Shown here: positions 35,985 to 44,545 of the stretch, one piece after another | Numbering within the stretch: the stretch's first letter is position 1 | Layout of the letters: every line of letters starts with the position of its first letter | Assembly: GCA_963773055.1 (NCBI GenBank) | Contig: CAVYZL010000003.1 | Coordinates: forward strand, 372,001-436,000 | DNA from: PALSA-612 sp963773055 | GTDB lineage: Bacteria; Actinomycetota; Thermoleophilia; Gaiellales; Gaiellaceae | DNA length: 64,000 nt | Reading direction: 5' to 3' | Notes under the pieces: generated by a model | The model's database searches: none | What the model was told of the DNA's origin: nothing | The model's input: the letters and a program-made list of their open reading frames with translations, nothing else | Translations under genes and position numbers: made by a program

Positions 35985-36437
35985 ATGATCGACGGAGTCG
36001 GCGCCCCTTTCGGGCGGGACGTGATCGAGTCGATCATCCCTCATCGCGACCCGTTCCTCTTCCTCGACCGGGTGCTCGAGCTCGAGCCGGGCGTGCGTGT
36101 CGTCGCCGAGTACCGCGTGCCGGAAGGCGAGTGGTACGTGCGGGGCCACTTTCCCGGACGGCCGATCGTTCCCGGTGTGATCATGGTCGAGGCGCTTGCC
36201 CAGGCAGCCGGTGTCGCTGCGCTGTCGGTGCCGGAGCACCACGGCAAGTTCGTGTTGTTCGCAGGGATCGACGACGTGCGGTTCAAGCGGATCGTGACAC
36301 CCGGGGAGACGTTGAGCATGGAGTGCGAGATCTACGGTGTCCGTGGCCCGATCGGCAAGGGCAAGGTGGCCGCGCGCGTGGACGGCCAGCTCGCCGTGCG
36401 CGGCAACTTGCTCTTCGCGGCGACGGACGAATCATGA
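35985..36437 (+). CDS. fabZ: 3-hydroxyacyl-ACP dehydratase FabZ
   Basis: A 150-residue hot-dog-fold dehydratase of fatty acid synthesis II. The catalytic His lies in HRDPFLFLDR and the Glu in GHFPGRPIVPGVIMVEALAQ, as in FabZ. It removes water from 3-hydroxyacyl-ACP to give the trans-2-enoyl form. It opens the fab gene run, 10 bases before fabH. The ATG at 35985 is preferred over a GTG one codon upstream. Confidence 0.93.
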   Translation: MIDGVGAPFGRDVIESIIPHRDPFLFLDRVLELEPGVRVVAEYRVPEGEWYVRGHFPGRPIVPGVIMVEALAQAAGVAALSVPEHHGKFVLFAGIDDVRFKRIVTPGETLSMECEIYGVRGPIGKGKVAARVDGQLAVRGNLLFAATDES

Positions 36438-36447
36438 CGAGCCGTCC

Positions 36448-37461
36448 GTGATCGGCTCCGCCAATGGCCCCCACGTCTCGATCACCGGCCTCGGCGCGGC
36501 TGTTCCGGAGCGCGTGCTCACGAACGACGAGCTCGCGAAGATCGTCGACACGTCCGACGAGTGGATCGTGGCGCGGACGGGCATCCACGAACGACGGGTC
36601 GCCGGCTCGGACGAGGCGCTGTCTGATATCTCGCTTCCCGCTGCCCGGAGCGCCCTCGAGCAGGCGGGGCTGACTGGAGCTGACATCGACCTCGTGATCG
36701 TGGCGACGGTGACGCCGGACATGACCTTCCCGGCGACGGCGGCGCTGATCGCCGACGAGCTCGGGGCGACGACCGCGGCCGCCTACGATCTCTCCGCCGG
36801 CTGCACGGGGTTCGTGTACGCAGTCGCCCAGGCGTACGCGATGCTTGCCGGCGGGCTCGCGAACCGCGCGCTCGTGATCGGCGGCGACCTCCTGTCGAAG
36901 GTGGTGGACTGGCAGGACCGCGCGACGTGCGTGCTATTCGGCGATGGCGCCGGCGCGGTCGTGCTGGAGCGTGTGGAGCGCGGAGGGTTTCTCGGCTTCG
37001 AGCTCGGCGCCGACGGTGGCGGCGGGATGGACCTGTACATGAAGGCCGGCGGCTCTCGCGCGCCCGCGACCGCGGAGACGGTGGCGGCCGGCGAGCATTT
37101 TGCGCGGATGAACGGCCGCGAAGTGTTCAAGTTCGCGACGCGCGTGCTCGTCTCGTCCGCCGAGCAGCTGCTCGACCAGGTCGGCATGACGATTTCGGAC
37201 GTCGACGTCTACGTGCCCCACCAGGCGAACATCCGGATCATCCGGCACGCGGTCGAGAAGCTCGGGATCCCCGAGGAGAAGGTGATCGTCAACGTCGATC
37301 GCTACGGAAACACGTCGTCCGGATCGATCCCGCTCGCGCTCGCGGACGCCGCCGCTGCTGGCATGATCGGCGAGGGCACGATCGTCCTGATGACCGGTAT
37401 GGGAGCGGGCCTCACCTGGGGCTCGGGCGTGATGGAATGGACGAAGGAGATGGCGGCGTGA
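36448..37461 (+). CDS. fabH: Beta-ketoacyl-ACP synthase III FabH
   Basis: A 337-residue initiating condensing enzyme that joins acyl-CoA to malonyl-ACP. The triad is visible as Cys119 in SAGCTGF, His in VPHQANIRI and Asn in GNTSSGSIP. It also has TDEWIVARTGI-like DEWIVARTGIHERR and the FGDGAGAVVLE block. Branched-chain starter use cannot be judged, but a branched-chain 2-oxoacid dehydrogenase lies at 44.5-48.6 kb. The GTG at 36448 is 10 bases after fabZ. The stop overlaps the fabD GTG (GTGA). Confidence 0.95.
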   Translation: MIGSANGPHVSITGLGAAVPERVLTNDELAKIVDTSDEWIVARTGIHERRVAGSDEALSDISLPAARSALEQAGLTGADIDLVIVATVTPDMTFPATAALIADELGATTAAAYDLSAGCTGFVYAVAQAYAMLAGGLANRALVIGGDLLSKVVDWQDRATCVLFGDGAGAVVLERVERGGFLGFELGADGGGGMDLYMKAGGSRAPATAETVAAGEHFARMNGREVFKFATRVLVSSAEQLLDQVGMTISDVDVYVPHQANIRIIRHAVEKLGIPEEKVIVNVDRYGNTSSGSIPLALADAAAAGMIGEGTIVLMTGMGAGLTWGSGVMEWTKEMAA

Positions 37462-38389
37462 CACGAGGAAAGATCGCATTCTGCTTCCCCGGGCAGGGGT
37501 CGCTGGAGAAGGGGATGGGACGTGACATCGCGGAGGCGGTGCCCGAGGCGATGCGCGTCTTCGACCTGGGCAGCGAGGCGTCTGGGCTCGACCTGCGCGC
37601 CCTCTGCTTCGATTCCGAGCTCGACCAGCTCGTCGAGACCGATGTCCAGCAACCCGCGCTCGTCGCGACCAGCCTCGCCGTGCTCGCCGCGCTGAAAGCG
37701 CGAGGCATCGAGCCCGACTATGTGATCGGCCACTCGGTCGGGGAGTTCGCCGCTCTCGCGGCGGCCGCCTCCATCGGCGTCTCCGAGACGCTCGCGCTCG
37801 TTCGCGAGCGGGGCCTCGCGATGGCCGAGGCGGCGCGCGAGCACCCGGGCGCGATGGCGGCGATCCTGGGGCTCGACGACGACGTCGTGGAGCGCCTGTG
37901 CCGCCGGATCCGTGGCGTGTGGCCGGCGAACTACAACTGCCCGGGTCAGCTCGTCGTCTCCGGCGAGAGCGAGGCGGTCGACGAGTGCTGTGCGCGTGCC
38001 GAGGAGGAAGGGGCGCGCCGGACGGTCAAGCTTCGCGTCTCCGGCGCGTTTCATTCGCCTCTCGTCGCCCGTGCCGCAGAGCGGCTGCGACCCGCAGTCG
38101 ACAAGGTCCGCTTCGGCGAGCCGATGGCCCCGTTCATGTCGACCGTCACCGCTCGGCTCGAGTCCGCGCCGCGCATCGCGCCGCTGCTCGTCGACCAGCT
38201 GACCGCGCCCGTTCGCTTTACGCAGGCCGCGTCCGAGCTCGTGAAGGAGGGCGCGCGGACCTCGTCGAGGTTGGGCCCAGCAACGTGCTCTCCGGCCTCG
38301 TGAAGCGCATCGACCGCGGCGTGAAGGCAATCCCGGTCAACAGCCTCGCCGCGCTCGACAAGATCGACGAGGCGCTGGCAACCGCCTGA
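37458..38389 (+). CDS. fabD: Malonyl-CoA:ACP transacylase FabD, interrupted near the end by one frameshift
   Basis: The enzyme moves malonyl from CoA to ACP. The fold has FCFPGQGSLEKGMG, the nucleophile motif GHSVGEFAAL, VSGAFHSPL with the catalytic His, and the end TFVEVGPSNV-type block. The frame changes at CC 38260-38261: adding back one C gives RTLVEVGPSNVLSGLVKRI and a 310-residue protein. The 932-base span is one base short of a multiple of three. This is the one frameshift in the window that needs an insertion, not a deletion, to fix. Conserved sequence on both sides argues for sequence error. Confidence 0.92.
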
Positions 38390-38390
38390 C

Positions 38391-39119
38391 GTGGGTGGCT
38401 TCGCGGAGCTCGGCGGCAAGCGGGCGCTCGTCACCGGCGGCTCGAAAGGCATCGGCCGGGCGATCGCGATCGAGCTCGCGGCGGCCGGGGCCGAGGTCGT
38501 CGTCGGCTATCGCACCGGTAAGGAGGACGCGGAATCGGTGGCCAAGGAGATCGGCGGCGAGGCGCTCCAGGCGGACGTATCGGTGGCGGAGGAGGCGGCC
38601 GGGCTCGTCGAGCAGGCAGGCGACCTCGACATCCTCGTCAACAACGCAGGGCTGACGCGGGACGGGCTGATCGCGCGAATGCCCGACGACGACTGGCACG
38701 TCGTCATGAACACGAACCTCGGCGGTGTCTTCTACACCTGTCGTGCGGCCGCGCGCGGGATGATGAAGCGGCGCGCGGGAGCGATCGTCAACCTCACGAG
38801 CGTCGTCGGCGTGCACGGGAATCCCGGGCAGACGAACTACGCGGCCTCGAAGGCCGGGATCATCGGTTTGACGAAGTCGCTCGCCCGAGAGCTGGCGTCG
38901 CGAAACGTCCGCGTGAACGCGGTCGCGCCGGGCTACATCAAGACAGCTCTCACCGACGTTCTGCCGGACGAGGCGCAGCAGGCGATCCTCCAGAACACGC
39001 CTCTGCAGCGGATGGGGAGCCCGGAGGACGTCGGCGCGGCGGTCCGGTTCCTCTGCTCGGACGCGGCTTCCTTCATCACGGGCGAGGTCCTGCTCGTCGA
39101 CGGTGGGCTGGGGATGTAG
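38391..39119 (+). CDS. fabG: 3-oxoacyl-ACP reductase FabG
   Basis: A 242-residue short-chain dehydrogenase that reduces 3-oxoacyl-ACP with NADPH. GGSKGIGRA is the cofactor glycine motif, NNAG and the active-site S-Y-K are seen in LTSVVGVHGNPGQTNYAASKAG, and the C-terminal block has the FLCSDAASFITGEVLLVDGG sequence in two parts. GTG at 38391, one base after the fabD stop. No acpP gene separates fabG and fabF. Confidence 0.95.
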   Translation: MGGFAELGGKRALVTGGSKGIGRAIAIELAAAGAEVVVGYRTGKEDAESVAKEIGGEALQADVSVAEEAAGLVEQAGDLDILVNNAGLTRDGLIARMPDDDWHVVMNTNLGGVFYTCRAAARGMMKRRAGAIVNLTSVVGVHGNPGQTNYAASKAGIIGLTKSLARELASRNVRVNAVAPGYIKTALTDVLPDEAQQAILQNTPLQRMGSPEDVGAAVRFLCSDAASFITGEVLLVDGGLGM

Positions 39120-39121
39120 CG

Positions 39122-40369
39122 ATGGCCGAGGCGGTAAACGGCAGGCGCCGCGTCGTGGTCACCGGTCTCGGCGCCGTGACGCCGCTCGCGAACGACGTCG
39201 AGACGAGCTGGGCGAAGCTGCTCGCGGGCGAGTGCGGCGCCGGCCCGATCACGCACTTCGATTCCACCAACTACGCCGTCCACTTCGCCTGCGAGGCGAA
39301 GGACTTCGAGCCTGAGGATTGGATCGACCGCAAGGCTGCGCGGCGCATGGATCGGTTCACCCACCTCGCGCTGGCGGCGGCGAGGCAGGCAGAGGCGGAC
39401 TCTGGCCTCGACATCGCCGCCGAGTCGCCGCGCATCGGGGCGTCGGTTGCCACCGGCATCGGCGGGCTCCAGTCCTTCCAGGACTGCTACGACACGCTGC
39501 GCGACCGCGGGCCGGACCGGGTGAACCCGTTCTCGATCCCCTCGATCATCCCCAATCTCGGCGCGGGCTGGGTCTCGATCGAGCTCGGCACGCGCGGGCC
39601 GCTGTCCTCGCAGTGCACTGCGTGCGCCGCCTCGAACATGGCGATCGGCGATTCGCTCGACGCGATCAGGCTCGGCCGTGCGGACGCGATGCTGTGCGGA
39701 GGCACCGAGGCGCCGGTTGCGGAAGTCGGTATCGCGGGGTTCTCGGCGATGCGGGCGTTGTCGCGCCGTAACGATGACCCCGAGCACGCGAGCCGCCCGT
39801 TCGATGCCGAGCGCGACGGGTTCGTGATGGGTGAAGCAGGCGCGATGCTCGTGCTGGAGGAGCTCGAGCACGCGCAGGCACGCGGGGCGAAGATCTATGC
39901 CGAGGTGATCGGCTACGGCGTCTCCTCGGACGCGAACCACATCACGGAGCCCGATCCCGACGGGCCGGGCCGCGCGCTCCGGATGGCGCTCGACGACGCG
40001 GGCATCAGCGGGGACGAGATCGACTACATCAACGCCCATGCGACATCGACGCCGATCGGCGACTCGTCCGAGACGGAGATGCTGAAGCGGGCGCTCGGCG
40101 AGGAGAAGGCGTACTCGACGCCCATCTCGTCGACGAAAGGCGCCACGGGGCACTGCCTCGGCGCCGCCGGAGCGGTGGAGGCGATCTTCTCGATCCTCGC
40201 GATCCGCGACTCCAAGCTGCCGCCGACGATCAACCTCGAGGTGCCCGACCCCGAGTGTGATCTCGACTACGTCGCGAACGTCACCCGGGATGCGGACGTT
40301 CGCGTGGCGCTGAACAACTCCTTCGGGTTCGGAGGCCACAACGCCTGCATCGTGCTCCGGCGCTTTTGA
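39122..40369 (+). CDS. fabF: Beta-ketoacyl-ACP synthase II FabF
   Basis: A 415-residue elongation enzyme. The catalytic Cys-His-His set is in QCTACAASNM, HATSTPIGD and ISSTKGATGHCLGAAG, and NNSFGFGGHNACIV ends the protein. ATG at 39122 lies two bases after the fabG stop. Its stop overlaps a TTG start of the next gene. With FabH it covers initiation and elongation; no enoyl reductase is in the window. Confidence 0.96.
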   Translation: MAEAVNGRRRVVVTGLGAVTPLANDVETSWAKLLAGECGAGPITHFDSTNYAVHFACEAKDFEPEDWIDRKAARRMDRFTHLALAAARQAEADSGLDIAAESPRIGASVATGIGGLQSFQDCYDTLRDRGPDRVNPFSIPSIIPNLGAGWVSIELGTRGPLSSQCTACAASNMAIGDSLDAIRLGRADAMLCGGTEAPVAEVGIAGFSAMRALSRRNDDPEHASRPFDAERDGFVMGEAGAMLVLEELEHAQARGAKIYAEVIGYGVSSDANHITEPDPDGPGRALRMALDDAGISGDEIDYINAHATSTPIGDSSETEMLKRALGEEKAYSTPISSTKGATGHCLGAAGAVEAIFSILAIRDSKLPPTINLEVPDPECDLDYVANVTRDADVRVALNNSFGFGGHNACIVLRRF

Positions 40370-41229
40370 CGGCTAGAGCCGGTCGCGCGGCGCTCGTCGG
40401 GATCGTTCTTGCCGCGCTGGGCGTTGCCGCGGTGGCGGCTCGCTCGTACCGGCCGTTCGCCAGCGACGAGGCGAGTGCGACCGGCCGCGCGCCCTCGACC
40501 GCGTTCGTCGATTCGACATTCACGCTCGTGCTCTGCCTGATCGGAGGTCTCGCGATCGTTGCGCTCGTCTCGCTGCCGTCTCTTCGCGGCACGAAGAAGC
40601 CGCGCGGCCGCGCGTCCCTGCAGGGGCTGATCACCTACCTCGTGTTCATCGTCCTCGCGGTCGCGATCGGCCAGCACGTCGCGCGCCGCCCCTTCCACGT
40701 AGGCCAGGAGGAGGGCAAGGGCGAGGCGGTGTTTCCGGCGACCCAGCCGGGAGTACACCAGCAGCCATCTTCCGTCGGTCACACGCGGGCGCCGGAGGTC
40801 GTGTGGCCGATCGTTATCGGCGCGGGGGTGCTCGCTGCAGTCGTTGTGATCGCCCTGTACGTCATGTCGCGGCGGCGTAAACAGGCGACCGGGAGCACGA
40901 CGGGCGCCTCGGAGGCAGCCGCCGCCGAGCTCGACGACGCGATCGACGACCTGCGGCGGGAGCCGGACCCGAGGAAGGCGGTCGTCGCTTCCTATGCCCG
41001 GATGGAATCGGCGCTCACCCTTGTCGGGCTGCCGCGCCGTGCGGCTGAAGCGCCGCTCGAGTATCTCGGGCGCGCAGGCCGCGCGCTGCAGACGGAGAGC
41101 TCGATGGCGTCGCTCACGGAGTCCTTCGAGGAAGCGAAGTTCTCCGAGCACACGATCGGGGAGAGCATGCGCGAGCGCGCGATCGTCGCGCTCACCGCGG
41201 TTCGCGACGAGGTACGGTCGAGCGCATGA
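40366..41229 (+). CDS. DUF4129-type membrane protein of the MoxR operon
   Basis: About 287 residues with three membrane helices (about residues 10-28, 49-68 and 148-168) and an N-out middle loop. The C-terminal domain (DDLRREPDPRKAVVASYARMESAL, then GLPRRAAEAPLEYL) is the DUF4129 unit seen beside transglutaminase and MoxR genes. The role is unknown. A TTG at 40366 overlaps the fabF stop by four bases, so it may be co-transcribed with the fab genes. It opens a five-gene set with MoxR and DUF58. Confidence 0.78.
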   Translation: MTARAGRAALVGIVLAALGVAAVAARSYRPFASDEASATGRAPSTAFVDSTFTLVLCLIGGLAIVALVSLPSLRGTKKPRGRASLQGLITYLVFIVLAVAIGQHVARRPFHVGQEEGKGEAVFPATQPGVHQQPSSVGHTRAPEVVWPIVIGAGVLAAVVVIALYVMSRRRKQATGSTTGASEAAAAELDDAIDDLRREPDPRKAVVASYARMESALTLVGLPRRAAEAPLEYLGRAGRALQTESSMASLTESFEEAKFSEHTIGESMRERAIVALTAVRDEVRSSA

Positions 41230-41750
41230 TCCGAGCGCTCCGCCCGTCGGTCACCCTCGCCGTCCTCGGCGGCCTCGCGGCGCTGACGGCGATGCTGATC
41301 GGCGTCGACCGGACAGACCTCGTCCTCGACGCCTATCTCGTCTTCGTCGCCGCTCTGCTCGCCCTCGCCGCAGGACGTGTGACGGCGCAGGCCTTCCCCC
41401 GTCCCCGCGGCGTCGTCCCGGCCACCCTCGCGCTGCGACCGCGCCGGACGGCCCGACCCGACTCGCTGCGAACGATCGAGGACATCGTCGCCCTCGCGCA
41501 GGCGGACGTCTACGACCTGCACTTCCAGCTCCGTCCGCTGCTGCAGGAGATCGCCGGCGACGGGCTCGCGACGGCGTACGGCGTCGAGCTCGAGGACGAG
41601 CCCGTACGCGCGGAGGCATTGCTGTCGTCCGAGACGTGGTCGCTGCTCCGGCCCGACCGGCAGCGGCCGGAAGGGCCCCATCTGCGCGGAATCTCGACAT
41701 CCGAGCTGGACGCAACTGTCTCCGAGCTCGAGAGGCTGTTGCCGGCATGA
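41226..41750 (+). CDS. Uncharacterised small membrane protein
   Basis: A 174-residue protein with two predicted membrane helices in the first 55 residues (SVTLAVLGGLAALTAML and LVLDAYLVFVAALLALAAG), then a soluble domain of about 115 residues with RTIEDIVALAQADVYDLHFQLRP. I do not recognise the family. Its ATG overlaps the stop of the DUF4129 gene and its stop overlaps the moxR ATG. It probably serves the MoxR/DUF58 complex. Confidence 0.7.
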   Translation: MIRALRPSVTLAVLGGLAALTAMLIGVDRTDLVLDAYLVFVAALLALAAGRVTAQAFPRPRGVVPATLALRPRRTARPDSLRTIEDIVALAQADVYDLHFQLRPLLQEIAGDGLATAYGVELEDEPVRAEALLSSETWSLLRPDRQRPEGPHLRGISTSELDATVSELERLLPA

Positions 41751-42727
41751 TCGCCGTCGCCGAGGTCAAGGGCCACTGCGACCGGATCCTCGACGCGGTC
41801 GAGCAGGCGGTCGTCGGCAAGCGCGAGGCGCTCGAGCTCGTCCTGCTCGGGGTGCTCGCCGACGGGCACGTCCTGATCGAGGATGTCCCGGGGCTCGCAA
41901 AGACGCTCCTCGCGCGATCGTTCGCCGCCGTCACCGACCTTCGCTTCGCGCGGATCCAGTTCACGCCGGACCTGATGCCCTCCGACGTCACCGGCTCGTC
42001 GATCTACAACCAGCGGACGAGCGAGTTCGAGTTCTGGCCAGGCCCGGTCTTCGCGAACCTCCTGCTCGGCGACGAGATCAACCGCGCGCCGCCGAAGACG
42101 CAGGCTGCTCTGCTCGAGGCGATGCAGGAGCGGCAGGTGACGCTCGAAGGTGAGACCCGACAGCTCGAGCGGCCGTTTCTCGTTCTCGCGACGCAGAACC
42201 CGATCGAGTACGAGGGCACATACCCGCTGCCCGAGGCGCAGCTCGACCGCTTCCTGCTCCGGATCGGCATCGGCTACCCGGCCAGGACGGACGAATGGGA
42301 GATGCTCGAGCGCCGGCGGTCACGCCGGACGGACGACGTCGAGCTCGAGCCCGTCGTTGACCGTCAGACCGTGCTCGACCTCCAGCGTGCTGTCGAGGAG
42401 GTGCACGTGTCGGAGAGCATCGGCCTGTACATGGTCGACGTCGTCGCCGCCACGCGTGCGAGCTCGCGCCTCCAGGTAGGCGCTAGCCCGCGGGGCTCGC
42501 TCGCGCTGCTCAAGCTCTCGCGGGGCCTGGCGGCGCTCCGCGGCCGGGACTTCGTCACGCCCGAGGACGTCAAGGCGGTGGCCGTTCCGGCGCTCGCGCA
42601 TCGGCTGACGCTCAACCCCGAGCTGTGGGTGCAGAGGATCAGGGCGGAGGACGTCGTCGCGGAGTGCCTCGATGCGGTGCCCACGCCGCGGGCGGAGGAG
42701 CTCGACCGGCATGACGAACACGAGTGA
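41747..42727 (+). CDS. MoxR-family AAA+ ATPase
   Basis: A 326-residue AAA+ protein. The Walker A variant reads EDVPGLAKTLLARSF, with sensor and helix motifs FTPDLMPSDVTGS and Walker B LLGDEINRAPPKTQAALLEAM. VLATQNPIEYEGTYPLPEAQLDRF completes the domain. MoxR proteins act as chaperones that mature their partner complexes. The ATG overlaps the upstream stop by four bases, and its stop overlaps the DUF58 ATG by 17 bases. Confidence 0.94.
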   Translation: MIAVAEVKGHCDRILDAVEQAVVGKREALELVLLGVLADGHVLIEDVPGLAKTLLARSFAAVTDLRFARIQFTPDLMPSDVTGSSIYNQRTSEFEFWPGPVFANLLLGDEINRAPPKTQAALLEAMQERQVTLEGETRQLERPFLVLATQNPIEYEGTYPLPEAQLDRFLLRIGIGYPARTDEWEMLERRRSRRTDDVELEPVVDRQTVLDLQRAVEEVHVSESIGLYMVDVVAATRASSRLQVGASPRGSLALLKLSRGLAALRGRDFVTPEDVKAVAVPALAHRLTLNPELWVQRIRAEDVVAECLDAVPTPRAEELDRHDEHE

Positions 42728-44021
42728 CCCTGTCCTGCAGGCGCCTCACTGGACGCGTGCAGCAACACCCAAGCTCGTCGGCTATGCGTCTCTCGGCACT
42801 CTCGGTCTCGTCGCCGGCGTCGCTTTCGGCCGCGTCGAGCTCGTAGCGGTCGCGGCGCCGTTTCTGCTCGTGCTCGCGCTCGGGCTCGCGCTCGCCGGAT
42901 CGCTCGAGCTGACGGTCGACTTCTCACTCGACCGCGACCGGGCGCTCGAGGGCGACGTGCTTCCCGCGACGATCGCGCTCGGGGCTGGAACGGCTGTCGA
43001 GCGGCTCGAGCTCGCGATCGCAGCACCGGGTGGAGTTGCGATCGAGGGTGACACGTCCTTCGGGCTCTCGCTCGGGGCGGGGGAGGAGCGGACGCTGGAC
43101 ATACCGCTGCGGCTCTCCCGCTGGGGCGTCTACCGGCTCGGGCGCGTGGGCCTCGCGGCCTTCGATCGGCTTGGCCTGTTCGTCTTCGAGCAGGAGCTGC
43201 CGGCGGCTAGTCAGTTGCGCGTCTATCCTCGGCCGGAGCGTCTCCGCGAGATCGTTCGGCCGCACGAGACGCAACCGTACGTCGGGAACATCGTCGCGAG
43301 GACGAAGGCGGAGGGGATCGAGTTCGCGGACCTCCGTCCCTACACCCGCGGCGACCGCGTGCGGCGAGTGAACTGGCGGGCGACCGCGCGGAGCGGCCAG
43401 CTGATCGTCAACGAGCAGCATCCGGAGCGGAACTCGGCGACCGTGCTCATGCTCGACTCGTTTGCGGACGCCCGCCTCGGCGAGGAGGGCACGCTCGACC
43501 TGGCTGTGCGCGCAGCCGCCGGGTTCGCGGAGACCTACGTGTCGCGCCGTGATCAGGTCGGCCTGCTCAGCTTCGGCGGCAGCGTCAACTGGCTCGAGCC
43601 CGCGATGGGCAGCCACCAGCTGTACCGGATCGTGGAGGCGATCCTCGACACCGAGGTCGTCCTCTCGTACGTCTGGCGGGACATTCGCGTGATCCCGGTC
43701 CGCGCGCTTCCGCCTCAGGCGCTCGTCGTCGCGTTGACGCCGCTGCTCGACGATCGGATGGTGGATGCGCTGATCGACGTCCGCGGCCGCGGCGCCGACA
43801 TCGCCGTCGTCGAGGTCACCCCGGACCCGTATGTCGTCGCGGGGCGCTCCGACGCCGACCAGCTCGCGTACCGGATCTGGCAGCTGCGCCGCGCCGCACT
43901 CCGCAGCCGCTTCCTGCGTCTCGGCGTTCCGCTCGCGCGCTGGCGCCCGGGCGAGCCGCTCGAGCCTGTCGTGAAGGAGGTGACAGCATTCCGGCGCTAC
44001 GCCAGGGCGATGCGCGCGTAG
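42711..44021 (+). CDS. DUF58 protein (von Willebrand-like)
   Basis: About 436 residues. Two membrane helices near residues 20-60 (LGTLGLVAGVAFG and FLLVLALGLALAGSLEL) lead to a beta-rich region and then the DUF58 motif KAEGIEFADLRPYTRGDRVRRVNW, followed by a VWA-like fold (TVLMLDSFADARLG). It is the usual MoxR partner. ATG at 42711 lies within the end of the moxR gene. Its end contains a strong Shine-Dalgarno sequence for the following gene. Confidence 0.9.
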   Translation: MTNTSDPVLQAPHWTRAATPKLVGYASLGTLGLVAGVAFGRVELVAVAAPFLLVLALGLALAGSLELTVDFSLDRDRALEGDVLPATIALGAGTAVERLELAIAAPGGVAIEGDTSFGLSLGAGEERTLDIPLRLSRWGVYRLGRVGLAAFDRLGLFVFEQELPAASQLRVYPRPERLREIVRPHETQPYVGNIVARTKAEGIEFADLRPYTRGDRVRRVNWRATARSGQLIVNEQHPERNSATVLMLDSFADARLGEEGTLDLAVRAAAGFAETYVSRRDQVGLLSFGGSVNWLEPAMGSHQLYRIVEAILDTEVVLSYVWRDIRVIPVRALPPQALVVALTPLLDDRMVDALIDVRGRGADIAVVEVTPDPYVVAGRSDADQLAYRIWQLRRAALRSRFLRLGVPLARWRPGEPLEPVVKEVTAFRRYARAMRA

Positions 44022-44533
44022 TCGCAGGTGCGCTGTCCGTCACCGGGGCGCTGCTGCTCGCTGTGTTGGCGCGTGCGACCGCGGACGATGTGCCGAGGCT
44101 TGCGGGCTACGTTGCGCTGGCGGGTGTGGGGTGTCTGCTCGCCGGCCTGCTGCTGCGGCGGGCCGCCCCGGCAACGGTCGGTCTCACGCTCGTCGGCGCC
44201 GGCTACGGCATCTCGCTCGCCGGCAGGGCGCTCGATCCGGGAGCACCGCTCGTCGCCGGGGCCTTCCTGCTCGTCGCGGAGCTTGCGTACTGGGCGCTCG
44301 AGCCTGGGGCGTCCGTCCGCATCGGGCGCAGGGCGACGCTGAGACGACTGCTGTTTTCCATCGGGCTCGCGACCGGAGCGGTCGTGCTCGCGGCGCTGCT
44401 CCTGGGCGTGGCCTCCGCGCCGCAGGGCGGAGGCGCCTCGCTCGGCATCGCCGGCGTGGCCGCGATCGCCGCCATCGTGGGCGTCGTCTTCTGGCTCGTG
44501 CACACGCTCCGCCCGCACAGGCCCGTCCGTTAG
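43988..44533 (+). CDS. Uncharacterised membrane protein, apparent ATT start
   Basis: A hydrophobic protein of about 181 residues with five or six membrane helices. I do not recognise the family. The frame contains no ATG, GTG or TTG before a GTG at 44063, which would remove the first helix (VVAGALSVTGALLLAVLA). A perfect AAGGAGGTGA at 43974-43983 lies seven bases (from GGAGG) before an ATT at 43988, which keeps that helix. It is last in the MoxR/DUF58 set, and the E1 alpha gene starts 12 bases later. Start assignment is uncertain; 44063 is the conventional choice. Confidence 0.6.
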   Translation: MPALRQGDARVVAGALSVTGALLLAVLARATADDVPRLAGYVALAGVGCLLAGLLLRRAAPATVGLTLVGAGYGISLAGRALDPGAPLVAGAFLLVAELAYWALEPGASVRIGRRATLRRLLFSIGLATGAVVLAALLLGVASAPQGGGASLGIAGVAAIAAIVGVVFWLVHTLRPHRPVR

Positions 44534-44545
44534 CATCGTCTCGCG

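Noticed and set aside
38933..40339. 468-residue minus-strand frame opposite fabF
   Set aside because: Shadow of fabF.
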